In this document: in pieces, positions 10,265-21,325 of the stretch
Position numbering within the stretch: position 1 is the first letter of the stretch
How the letters are laid out: the number at the start of each line of letters is the position of its first letter
Source: Chlorophyllum brunneum
Lineage: Eukaryota > Basidiomycota > Agaricomycetes > Agaricales > Agaricaceae
Length of the DNA: 64,000 nt
Reading direction: 5' to 3'
NCBI GenBank assembly: GCA_963576785.1
Contig: OY756150.1
Span: forward strand, 868,001-932,000
Notes under the pieces: model-generated
What the model saw: only the letters and a program-made list of their open reading frames with translations
Told to the model about the DNA's origin: nothing
Databases searched by the model: none
Made by a program: the position numbers and the translations under genes

Positions 10265-13200
10265 GAGTACTGGATCAATTTAGATCTCGATCGCGAAGCA
10301 ATGATCAAAGCATAACGCCACTAGAAGAATATAGTGACATATGGCTATTAGACTCAGGGGCATCATGTCATTACACCCCTTATGTGGAAGACTTTATCAA
10401 CTTCGAAGAACTCGAAGTTTCAATCCCAATTAAGACTGTAGGAGCACAAAGCCCCTACCTTAATGCGGTTGGTCTTGGCGCAGTTATGCTTAAGCATAGA
10501 GTCTATAACGGGAAGACTGACAGCATTCAACCAATGCAGATATTAATATATCCAGTCTTCCTTCTAAAAGGAACCTCTGAATGACTAATGTCAGTGGGAC
10601 AGTTATGCCAGGATGGCAAAACTGTTAGAACAGATGCCAACGAATCAGTAGTAGTTGATAGCGAAGGAAATGCTATTCTTTAAGCATATCCTTCAGCAAG
10701 TCGCAACACTACTTTACATTTTGTTAATACAAAAATTGTACATTTGGAACAAGCAGCGATGACTGCGGATCCGATCGTTGGCTACAAAGTTGTATATGCG
10801 AGATTAGGACATCCCTCTAATCATATCCTCAATCATTTTGAGAAAAATACGATTGGGTTTACTCCGGTGTGGATTCCCGAGCAAAAGCCAGTCTGTGACG
10901 GTTGTGCCAAGGGAAAGATGCACCAGAAACCCTTTAGAGAGAACCCTACACGCGCAAAGTGTCCATTCGAAAGAATACACTCGGATTTAGTTGAACTTCC
11001 GATTCTTTCTTACCATAAATATAAATGGGTCATGACCATAATGGACGACTTTTCCTCTCATGGATGGATTCGATTCCTCCATAAGAAATCAGAAGCAGCA
11101 GAAGAAATGAAAAATTTCATTGCCTTAATTCAGACTCAATATGAGACTAAATTAAAATATCTCTGCACTGATAGAGGAGGAGAGTATGCAACTGACGAGT
11201 TGCAATCTCATTTGCGCTCATTAGGGATTATACATGAGACTAGTGCACTACACATACACCAACAAAATGGTCGAGCGGAACGCTTGAACCGAACCCTAAT
11301 GGATAAAGCAGAAGCCATGCGGCATCATGCTTGTATTCCTGATGGTTGGTGGGAGTTTTCTATAGATCATGCGATACATATCTATAATAAAACACCGGTA
11401 TCACGGCTCATGTGGAAAATACCTTATGAAGTGTTGAATCAGAAGATTCCAGACATCTCCAAAGAGAGAGTCTTTGGCTGCGGTGCTTATGTCTTTCTCC
11501 CAAAAGAGATAAGAGACAATAAACTGACAGCAAAGTCAGAACTCATGATTTTCCTTGGTTGGACATCAGACAGGAAAAATTATCGTTTCATGAGGTACCT
11601 AAATGGAAATGTAATCTATATATCTCCAACAGCCGTATTCAGTGAAGAACACTTCCCTAAATGTGTTGGGAAGAAGTGAGAAGAACGGATGAACCAACCA
11701 TTATCTTCTACTTCTCAAAGTACACCTTCGGAAGTTATTGTCTTCCATGCTCCAGATCCATCTACTGGTTTACCTATTGATAAACCACCAAGCCCTATTC
11801 CCCGAACTTCTACCGGAAGTTCTCCAGAAGATAGGACTTATAGATCTGTTCATGGACGAATTCCAACTCCTTTCCCTGAACCTAAAAAGAATAAAGGAAA
11901 GGGAAAAGCACCGAATATCGATACCGATGTTCAGGAGGAGTGGGATGGTATTGTGCAAAATATTCTCTTTCCACCAAGAGAAGCACAAACACCAGAAGAT
12001 GATGACAGTGATGGATTATCTTATGCTGATCCACCTAATCACCCTGAAGGTCCGAACCATCCGCCTTCTCTAAGAGATGATCCGGATGTACAACCATTCA
12101 TACCCTACACCCCTGTCAAAGATGATCGGGATGCTGGTCCTTCTGTACCACAAGGTCACTCGGATCAAATACCAGTTCCTGAAATACCTCAGAGACCGCA
12201 AAGAACCAGAAAAGTACCTGAACATCCAGGAAACTTCTATGGTTCTACCAAGCATCCGACCAAAATACTCCAGGACTATGAGATGTTCCAACCTCCTAAG
12301 TCGAAGTTGACAAGTTCTACAAGTAGACTTGTTAGACAAATTCGATCAGAGACTTCCAAACCTGGAATAATTGATAGACATTCTCAGCATGAAGCTTCTA
12401 CATTAGAAGACTTATGCAGAGAAGGAGGAGTAGGGATGATCAATTATCTGTGCGCTCAAAAAGTCGAATCACCATTAGTTCCTATTTCTTTCAAGGATCT
12501 AAATCGACTACCATCAGAAGAGAAATCTAAATGGTGGAAAGCGTGCTTAGAAGAGTTAAATTCACTCAAAGAAAGACATGTTTATGACTTAGCTAAACTT
12601 CCGCCTGGAAGAAAAGCTGTCAAAAATAGATGGGTCTTTACACCTAAATCAGACGGTCGATACTGTGCTCGACTAGTAGCAAAAGGATTCTCTCAGATAG
12701 AGGGAATCGATTACGATGAATTATTTTCACCAGTAGTCCGTTATGAGACAGCACGACTTATATTTGCAGTCGCTGCCCTCAACAATTGGGAGATGCTCAG
12801 TTTAGATGTTAAAACTGCTTATCTCTATGGAAAACTGGATGAAGAACTCTATATAGAACTTCCAGAAGGTTTCAATACAGGTCATGGTAATCTGGTTTGG
12901 AAATTAAACCAAGCCATTTATGGATTAAAGCAATCTGGACGACAATGGTGGAAGGAATTGACTAAGTCAATGACCGACCTAGGATTTGTCAGATCCAAAC
13001 TAGATGCTGGAGTCTATTATTACTATGACTCTGAAACCAAAGAGCTTATTATAGCTCTGGTCTATGTAGATGACTCAATGTTCGTCAGAATTAGAGGCTC
13101 TAGACTTCTATATGAGAAGCGAGCACTCTTTATGAAGAAATGGGAATGCCGAGACCTTGGTCCAACCAAAGAGTTCCTTGGTATGAAGATTTCGCAAAAT

Positions 13201-14013
13201 CCTATAAACCGATCAATCACCCTAGACCAAATGGATTATTTAGGAAAAGTTCTTGATCGATTTAATATAATTGGAAAAGAAGAAATACTATTACCAAATG
13301 GATTTATCTTCGAATCCAATACAGGAAAAGCGATACCTGACTTCATAAAGAGGTATCAACAATTAGTAGGATCGGTTATGTATCTGATGATAGGCAGTCG
13401 GCCCGACATAGCTTTCGCCACTGTCAAATTATCACAACATATGACCAATCCAACCAAAGCGCATTACAATGCAGGCTTACATTTGCTAAAGTATCTTAAT
13501 GCTACTCACAAATATAGAATTACCTATAATGGAAGTTCTATGTAAGGCCTGAATGCCTTTTCCGACTCTGATTGGGCTGGTGATCCAATTAGTCGTAAAT
13601 CTGTAACTGGATATTTCTGTCTGTTAGCCAGTGGAGCTATCGCTTGGTTAAGTAGGAAACAGAAAACTGTTGCATTATCTTCCACTGAAGCCGAATATAT
13701 AGCTTTGTCAGATTGCAGTCGACAACTTGTTTGGACTGTCAATTTATTGGAAGAAATTGGTATCCAATCATTGGCCCCTTATCTCTTCGGTGATAATAAG
13801 GGTTCAATATTTTGGGCCAAGAATCCAGTAACAGAAAAACGATCAAAACACGTCGACATCAAATACCATTACATCCGTGATTTGGTAGAAGACAGAAAGA
13901 TTGAAATATTCTCTGTGAAAGGCACTGAAAATCCTGCCGATATTCTCACAAAGAATTTAGACAAAATTAAATTCAATCTATTCCAACCTCGCCTTGGCTT
14001 GACGTTTGAGTGA
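10231..14013 (+). pseudogene. copia-1 Pol: protease, integrase, RT, RNase H, with stops
   Basis: Frame is -1 relative to gag. Protease: WLLDSGASCHYT near 10340. Pre-integrase finger near 10800-10930 (CDGCAKGKMHQ). Integrase Asp/Asp/Glu visible as HSDLVEL (10978), TDRGGEY (11167) and NGRAERLNRTL (11269). RT (RVT_2 type) from about 12490 with WVFTPK, ARLVAKGFSQ, LDVKTAYLYG and YVDDSMFV (13063). RNase H 13546-14013 with SDSDWAGD, SSTEAEY and HVDIKYHYIRD. In-frame stops interrupt it at 10582-10584, 10681-10683, 11677-11679 and 13543-13545. All other motifs are intact, so the inactivation is recent. Confidence 0.9.
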
Positions 14014-14047
14014 TTAAAACTCTACATCAATACAGAGCAAGGAGGAG

Positions 14048-14619
14048 TGTTGAAGTTTTGGACATATTCTAGAAATAGATTATGAAGTCATTATTCTAAT
14101 AATAGACTGATCCGTTACTTTCCAGTAACTTCATTCCGTAGTAACTTCCTATGAGTTGCTCTGCATATGATGAGAGTCATAAGTACTTGATAGATTATTC
14201 TACATAGTACCAATGACTAGATACTACGTTCCGCAGTACTCCGCAGGCACTACGCCGCAGTTAAAGGGAGTTATAAGGAACAATCCATACAATGCTAGTA
14301 TTTTATGTAGTATGACTCGTCTATGTTACAATATGTATATAAACCCCATGTAGCAGACCTAAGTTCTGCATCTTGTTCAATCGAACAACTTCTTCATCAT
14401 TGCCTATCTGTTTGAGTACAACACCTCAATTGATCTTATCGACTTTGACCTCTACTTAACTGACGTTAACCACTTCATCAATAATATCTGTCTATCCAAA
14501 CTACCTTACTACAGGTATCAGATAGAAGCTTATTATCTCGGTGAGTAGACCCTATGTTCTCTCCCACTGCGTTTACTGCTGCCCCCAGCAAACAACTCGT
14601 TACGGTCGTTTCCTAAACA
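14048..14619 (+). repeat. 3' LTR of copia-1
   Basis: 572 bases, the same length as the 5' LTR, with TG...CA ends, followed by the AAACT target duplication. Confidence 0.93.
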
Positions 14620-17446
14620 AAACTATCTCAAACAGTGAGTATCCAGTGGCAGTGTGGATTTTGTTATTGTACTGGAATTCTGCTATGGCTAACCATTTTT
14701 TCCAGTTGTTCTGCATATAGTTTATTATATTCCTGAGGTATATCTTGACCTCCTGGTTAATGCACTCTGTCTGACTATCAGTTTGTGAGTGGTATGCTAT
14801 GGATAAGTTTTGTTGAGTACCAGTTGCTTGGCATAGTTCTGCCATAAACTTTGATACAAATTGTGGACCTCTGTCACTGATGATTCTACAGAGTTCTCCA
14901 TATATCTTGGTAGATATCTCCTAGCTTCTTGGATGTTAAGATAGTGTTAACTGTGCATAGTCTGATTATTTTGCTAAAATGATCAACTATGACAAGTATT
15001 GCATCATATTCTTCTGATTTTGGTAATAGTCCTATCATGTTGATCAATACTTCTTCCTAAGGTTCCGCTGGTACTAGTAGTGGGTGAATATATATTGTTG
15101 GTCTTGTTCAGAGTATTTTGTTTCATTGACATACTTTGCATCCCTTGATATATTGTTTGATGTCATTGTATATTTGAGACCACCAATAACTCCTTTTAAG
15201 AAGTTCCATCATCCAATATTGTCCTGGGTGTCCCATATCTGTTTCATTGTGATGTTGCTGGAGTATCTCTTGTTATATTTGGTTGTTCAGTGAAACATAT
15301 ATTCTTCCTTCAAACATTGGTAATCCATCTATTTCCTATATCTCTTTTGGTCATTTCTCCTTTTCTTTTAGCCACTGTATTTCCCTTTTTGTTTCCTTTT
15401 ACAATCAGTGTTTCAGATTTTCCTCTCCTGAGATTTCCCAGATTTGTCAGATTGTAGTGATTATGTCATCCTTGAATAGATGGTCAGGTAGTAGGATGAT
15501 ATTGGTATTGTTTTAGGTAGTATTGGTTTTTGTTAGTCTTAATAATACATCAGCTTTTGTGTTGGTTTTTCCAGAAATGTGTTTCAATGTGTAATGGTAT
15601 TCTTGTAGCTCTATCTGCCACCTAGCTTGTCATCCTATGAGTTGTTGTGGTTTTTGGAAGTATTCTAAGTTCTTGTGATTGGTCCAAATTTCAAAAGGGT
15701 TCATTGGCATTGAGTAAGTATTGTCTTTAGGTTTTGACTGCTTCTTAGATGGCTAGTAGTTCTTTGTTGTAGATTTGGTAGTTTTACTTTGTAGGTATCA
15801 TTATTCTTGAGTAGAAGACAATCAGATACCAGTGTTCTTCTTGCTTTTGTGATAATACCACTCCTACTCTATAGCCTAATGCATCTACCTCTACTCAGTA
15901 TTATCTCTTGTTCTATGGCATTGCTAATACTGGTTTGCTTGTAACTTTTTCTTTGATTCTTTCGAAGGCTTCCTGTTGTTGTTCTGTCTATGCCCATTGA
16001 GTGTTCTTCTTCTTTAGCTCATGTAAAGGGGCTGCAATGTTGCTGAAGTTATGTATGAATCATTGGTAAAAGTTTGCAAATCCTAGGAGTTTCTCAATGT
16101 CTTTTAGGGATTTGGGTATTGGCTATTCTTTCACCACTTTCACCTTCTCCTCCTCCATTTTAACACTGCCTTGTCCAACCCTGGTATTTCCTTTATATCA
16201 AATAAGCACTTCAATCTCTTGAAGTATAGGTGGTATTTTGCCACAATGTCAAGGAATCACTTTGTTCTTTCCTCAAGTTCCTCTTGTATTGTTCCTGGGA
16301 TGATGAAGTCATCCATGTAATTAATGACAGCTCCTTTATGCAACAATTCTCTGAATACCATGTTCATCATCCTCTGAAATGTCACTGGTGAATTGCTCAT
16401 TCCAAAAAACATGACCATTGGTTCGAATAATCCATTGTTTGTTACAAATGCTGCTTTTTATTTGTTGCCTTTCCTTATCCTGATATTGTTGTATCCCCAA
16501 ATAATATTGAGCTTGTTAAAGACTTTCGCATTCTTAAGCCAGTCAATAACCTTGCTTATAAGCAAAAGTAGTATTTTGTCTTTGATCATATGTTCATTCA
16601 GCTTCTTATAGTCTTGTACCAGTTACTTGATTCCATCTTTCTTGGGTATAAAGAAACATGGAGTGGTGTAGAGGGATTGTGATAGTCAAATTTGTCCAGA
16701 GGCAATATTCTTGTCAAGGAATTTCTGCAGTTCTTGTTTTTCTATTATCATCATTGGGTAGACTTTGGATTGTAATACCGGTGGTGCATCTTCTGACAGG
16801 TTTATTTCATGGTCCCATATCATGTGTTCTGGTAGTTTGTTGAAGTTTTTCTTGTTGAATAGGTACATGTATTGCTGTAGATATGTTGGTAGGTCCTTTG
16901 GGTTTGTTTAGTTGGTTTTCTTTTCCTCTATGTGTTCTTTTACCATGCTTATTCTCTCATTGAACTGTATGTCATTGTGGTGTGTAGTGCAATCCTTTGG
17001 GTATCTTGTGAAGTATATTATATTGTTTATCCAATCAATTTCCAGGTTATGTTTGACTAGCCAGTCATATCCAAGATATAAGTCTGTACTTTCCAACTGT
17101 ATTACCATTGCTTCAATTTCTTCCATATGTTTTCCATTGTCTAGTACTAGGTGTGCCATGTCTGTTATCTCTCTTTTTTTGTTTTCAGTTCTGTCAGTGT
17201 TGATTACTCATATCAGGGTTTTGAAAAGTTTGGTTGGAAGTCATTCCTCTTCTACCACTCTTTGTACTATGCACATGTGGGTGCATCCAGAGTCTACTAG
17301 TATGGTGATTTGTTTAGGTCCCTTCTTTGTTTTGATTGTCAAGTTAAGGAGAAGTTTGCATATCAAGTTCCTTTTTTGTGGGATCACATATTGTCTATTG
17401 TAAAATAAAACAGGAACTTTAGAGTTATTGGCTCACAGGTTTATAC

Positions 17447-18512
17447 CTACTTGGAGCCTTTGGCAAAATCCTCCTTTGTTTAATCTCCTCAGTGATCTCT
17501 CTAATGTGCACTTTCTTGGATACTTTGTAGTTCTTTGAGATGTGGCCCTACTTTCTACAATTATAGCACATTATTTTGGTATACATGACTTTTGTCTTCT
17601 TGCAGCAATATTTGGCAATATGTCTGTATAGGTTGCAGTTGAAACATCTTGGTTTCCCATTCTGATTAGTGTCTGTCCTCTGTCTACCAATCCCCATTGG
17701 TTGCCCTCCACCTCTGTAGGTGACTTCTGTGCTGGTTCTGATATCTCCTCAAGTAATGTCTATGGTTTTGTATCCTTGTCCTACTGCCAGGATCATGTTC
17801 CTCCATTTGTTGTATGTGTCCAGGATTGAGGCTGGTGGATAGCCTACAATGGTCCTGATAATGTCTGCTCTAGTATATCTCTTGAGAAGAAATATGGTAT
17901 GTGTGTTGTCTGTTCCTGCTTGGGTTTTCAATGCTTTGAACTCTATTAAGAAGTCTGCAGTGTTCCTCTTTCCCTGTTTGAACAACTTTATTTCTCCTTC
18001 TGCTATAGCTTTCCTATTCTTCAAGGAGAATATGGCTACCATCTCTATTATCTTCTGCTTGTTATTGTCAATTTTGTTGAAAAGTGTCCATAAGGATATT
18101 GTTCTCCACCAATTGTCGAACTTAGTTCTATCTCTATTGAAATATTCTGGTTCTAGAGCTAAGTTTTTTGGGAAATTGATTTCATTAGCCATTTCTGATT
18201 GGTTTCAGGTTGTTTGTGCTTGTATGTCTCAGTAACTTCTATGTCAGATGTTTCGGATTTGCTGTATTTGTTGGTCTTGGCAATTTCTATATCAAATGGA
18301 GTTTTGGTGACTTCTGTGTCATATGTGGTCTTGGTAACTTCTGTATTAAATAATATCTCAAAGAGAGCTATATCTTTATCTATGCTATGGTCTGATTTCT
18401 ACTGCTTAAGGCCTTCAGGGATTTCTGGTTCTGTTCATTGTTTGGATCTGGTGGTTACTGATGATCCCTGGATGTCTGTTGGTCTCGGAGCTCTAGGTCT
18501 TCTTAGTGTTCT
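17447..18512 (-). pseudogene. gag of element A, N-terminus missing
   Basis: Homologous to the 412-aa Gag of C and E: the zinc-knuckle region (17530-17680), the capsid-like core (17749-18192) and part of the acidic N-terminal repeat region are readable in pieces. It is cut at 18512 just before the start codon. Confidence 0.75.
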
Positions 18513-19592
18513 TTTTTATTTTTATTTTTTAATCATCAATTTATATAGTGGTACTCAATCACAGTCTGCATGTACATACATACAAAGGCAGAATGTACAG
18601 AATATTTGGAGTGAAGAGAGTAAACTATAAGTAAACTAACTCCACGAGACTTGATGTCTTCTAGTGTATATACTAGAGAGATGTTTGGTACCTAAGTCAT
18701 TTAGTAAGAGAGAGAGAGAGAAAGCGAATTGGAAAAGATAGAGTGAAGGAGAGAAATTGATAGAGGAGAAACTATTAACTCACAAACACAAGAGGAAACA
18801 ATGAACAGTACTAATGTATAGAGGGGTACTGCCCAGATACCATGGGAGAGATGAGTGTTGAAAGAAAACTATCATAAAATAGTAGATAAGCAGGAATGAT
18901 AGAGAAATGAACATTGAAATCCATAACTGGGAGAGCAAAAGAAAAAATTAAAAGAAAGAAAAAAGAACTTATGTAGGTACGGACCCGAATCTCTGACAGA
19001 CTTGACAATGTAGCAGAATTATCCTGCATGGATACAAAGGGGAACAGGTTCTGGGGGGAAGCTGAATGCTGACAAGTTGTGATACAAGAAGTTGACAAGC
19101 TTCTTGACAGTGGTAATGCCGAAGTGGTGATTGAAGTATTGACACTAATAGAGGATATGTAACCTAGTCTGGACCAGTTGGTTGCCATAATGATGATAGA
19201 TTCTTATTGGGAAAAAACCTAAGTTAGTATTCTCCGATCAGAGCATAGCATAATATAGCCTGACAAGCTTGTGCAAAGAGCTGGGGGTGATAGCTGTATT
19301 CTTGAATCCATGGACTGGAATCAATGTGCATGGGTAGGATGGAGGCTCTATTTGCTTGTACCAGAAGGTAGAGGAAGGAGCTATCACTATAGCTTTTGAA
19401 TCTGAACATGGCCTGCCATGTGTGAATGGCTCATTCAGTAGATCTTTTGCATAGGAAGTTGAGGGAGTTGGGGACTTCTTGACTAAGAGGCCCCTTGCAG
19501 ACTAATGCCCTTACCTTTCGAAGGTAGCATCATGGTATTAACCTAAGCAGATATACTTGGCTTCTCTCCAAGACCCACCAACAGAGGATTTA
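18513..19592 (-). other. Candidate retrocopy with A-rich tail (unidentified)
   Basis: Unrelated to the LTR elements. On the minus strand it ends in an A-rich tail (A6-T-A5-T-A6 pattern, 18513-18531) that abuts element A's gag, preceded by AT-rich sequence resembling a 3' untranslated region. Two open frames (19224-19409 and 18811-19188, minus) have no recognisable domain. The upstream end is bounded by the LTR of D. A processed retrocopy or truncated LINE/SINE is possible. I see no RT motif. Confidence 0.35.
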
Positions 19593-19898
19593 TGTTATAA
19601 ACTATAGATAGACAGTATATTCTTATTATGTACCCATTGTGCTCATCATTCCTATGTATCTGTTTCATCCCCTTGTTTTATCCCTTATGGCTATACTCTT
19701 ACTGACTCATTCTACTTGTCCTCTATGACTCTATTACTCTGATCCACTATTCTTAGTTCTCACCACTAGTATATAAAGTGTAGTAATACTTGATGTATTC
19801 CTTACACTTTACCAATTGTATCATCCCTTTCTCTTCTCTCTACTTTTGTGTCTTTATCCAGAGACTTGTAACCTGAGTCCTAGACTAAGGTTGTAACA
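19593..19898 (+). repeat. 5' LTR of element D
   Basis: 306 bases, TGTTA...TAACA, with TATATAAAG and CACTTTACCAA near the predicted transcript start. The primer site TTGGTAAAGTGT follows at 19900-19911. Confidence 0.9.
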
Positions 19899-19989
19899 TT
19901 TGGTAAAGTGTCATTTGACTTACCTTGTAAAAGAGGTACCACTATTTGTAGCTAGGCTTGAAATAATAGCCTCCAACCAGGACGATAAT

Positions 19990-20283
19990 TGTTACGACCT
20001 TAGTCTCTGACTCAGGTTGCAAGCCTTTGGATAAAGGAAAGGAAGTAGAGAAAGGAAAAAGGGATGATATGATTGGTAAAGTGTAAGAAATACATCAAGT
20101 ATTACTACACTTTATATACTGGTGGTAACGGATAATAATAAGGAAGACGAGTAAACGAGTCAGATGGGAAGCATAGCCTTTAGGGGTGAAACAGAGAATG
20201 AAACGAGAAGTGAGACAAGTATGAGGAGGCCCGAGGTAACGGGCGCAAGATAGGAATGAACGGTCTATCTATAGTTCGTAACA
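19990..20283 (-). repeat. 3' LTR of element B
   Basis: 294 bases, TGTTACGACC...GTTCGTAACA, next to the polypurine tract (minus strand) at about 20284-20300. Confidence 0.92.
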
Positions 20284-20391
20284 ATACCTCCCTTTCAAGC
20301 TTCATGTCCTCATGATGCATATTACTGTAAAGGTCCGTTGTAAAGTAAAGCATATGGAATTTGGGAGAAGGTAGGAAAACGCGATGAGCAT

Positions 20392-21228
20392 TTACTCGTT
20401 CATAGGCATGGCTGCTCCCAGAGCTCTGGCCAAGTCCTTCTTGTTTCCTCCGATGAGAGGTGCTTTGTTGACGCGTCTTAAGCCAATCCAGAGGGGTGCG
20501 TGTGGCGGTCCTTCTTTGAACAGGAAGTGGGTGTGATTATTGTACGTGGTGTTATTGTTGGTGTGGTTGCTTAAGAGTTTATGCACTATGCCCCTCCAAT
20601 ATTCGTTGTCCTTTTCATCTTCCGATTTCAATGTGTTATACCCTTGCAGTGGATGGAAGGTCATGGGTGTGATGGGGGGTACTACCGTGGTGAGGATGGT
20701 TTGGAGGTGGGCTACTTCTTCTTCGATGTCGGGGTGAAGTAGTTGGTCGGCGGCTGTTACTTCTTGTATCTTTTGTTCGCATTTATAACAGATGTGATGT
20801 TGGATGGGGAACGGGTCGTTACTAACAAGTAGTCGGTTAACGATATGGTGGGAGAGATTGTCTGTACTCCTTGACTCGTATGTATTGAGTCATTCGGCTA
20901 GGGCTATGAGGATGCTGTGCATCCGAGCTCGCATATTGGAGATGACGATGAGTTGTAGGTCGTTGTTGATCTCGTATAAGTGTCTCTCCAATTGGTCTCT
21001 CCTTCCTTCATCGATGATGAACTGGTTGAGTCTCAGAGTGGCGTCGGATAAGGTGTCCATTATTTTAAATGTGCCTTCTTGGGTTGCTTTCATTGCTACA
21101 CCTAATAGTATTATGGTGTTGACTAGGGTTTCTCCTTCCACAAGTTCCTTGTGGCTGGTTCTTTCTGGGACGAGTTCATCGAATTCTTTGAGGTAGGGGT
21201 ATGGAGTAAGTTGGTGTTCGGTGGGCAT
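20392..21228 (-). pseudogene. ORF3 of element B, broken
   Basis: Starts MPTEHQLTPYPYLKEF at 21228. Homologous end to end with the 278-aa ORF3 of C and E and ending at the same place (AMPMNE). An in-frame stop near 20890 splits it. The third-ORF position between pol and LTR is the same as in the intact copies. Confidence 0.85.
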
Positions 21229-21325
21229 AGTGTGTTATGAAGATAGTTGGCGAAGTCAAGGGTGAAATGGATGCAGCGAGTGATGCATTGAGTGTAGTGG
21301 TTGCTTGGAATGCGAGGTCTGTTGT

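Larger units (their letters stand above)
7260..14619 (+). mobile_element. Ty1/copia retrotransposon copia-1, nearly complete
   Basis: 7,360 bases: two 572-base LTRs (7260-7831, 14048-14619) with TG...CA ends, differing at roughly ten sites, and a 5-base target duplication AAACT at 7255-7259 and 14620-14624. Internal order gag, a GC-rich extra segment, protease, integrase, RT, RNase H is the copia order. A purine tract (about 14036-14047) precedes the 3' LTR. It interrupts the integrase region of element A. Six in-frame stops and one frame change mean it is no longer autonomous. Confidence 0.93.
6649..17403 (-). pseudogene. pol of element A (protease-RT-RNase H-integrase-chromodomain), interrupted
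   Basis: Decayed polyprotein, read leftwards, in two blocks around copia-1: 14620-17403 and 6649-7259. Recognisable pieces include a protease-linked segment near 16908-17159, the RT region with GMSNSPVTF-like sequence near 16400, integrase core (HSQTDSQTECINQEV, 14600-14845), and chromodomain remnants at 6655-6830 (WKG...EDG-like). The frame is broken in many places. Confidence 0.75.
5291..18512 (-). mobile_element. Ty3/gypsy chromovirus A, decayed, truncated at gag start
   Basis: Minus-strand element reading leftwards: gag (17447-18512), protease-RT-integrase (14620-17403 and 6649-7259), ORF3 (5701-6551), then the 3' LTR at 5291-5594. Copia-1 is inserted in the integrase C-terminal region. 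All frames carry many stops and the sequence is AT-rich relative to the intact copies C and E. The element stops at 18512, about fifteen codons short of the gag start codon, where an A-rich tail of a different sequence abuts it. Its 5' LTR is missing. It belongs to the same diverged subfamily as D and F. Confidence 0.85.

Noticed and set aside
7991..13545. Stop codons in copia-1 taken as proof of C to T mutation
   Set aside because: Any stop codon can be derived from CGA, CAA or CAG by C to T, and no intact copia-1 copy is present for comparison.
19480..19560. tRNA-like T-arm (TTCGAAA loop) on the minus strand
   Set aside because: Only four base pairs form the arm and no acceptor, D or anticodon arms fit around it.
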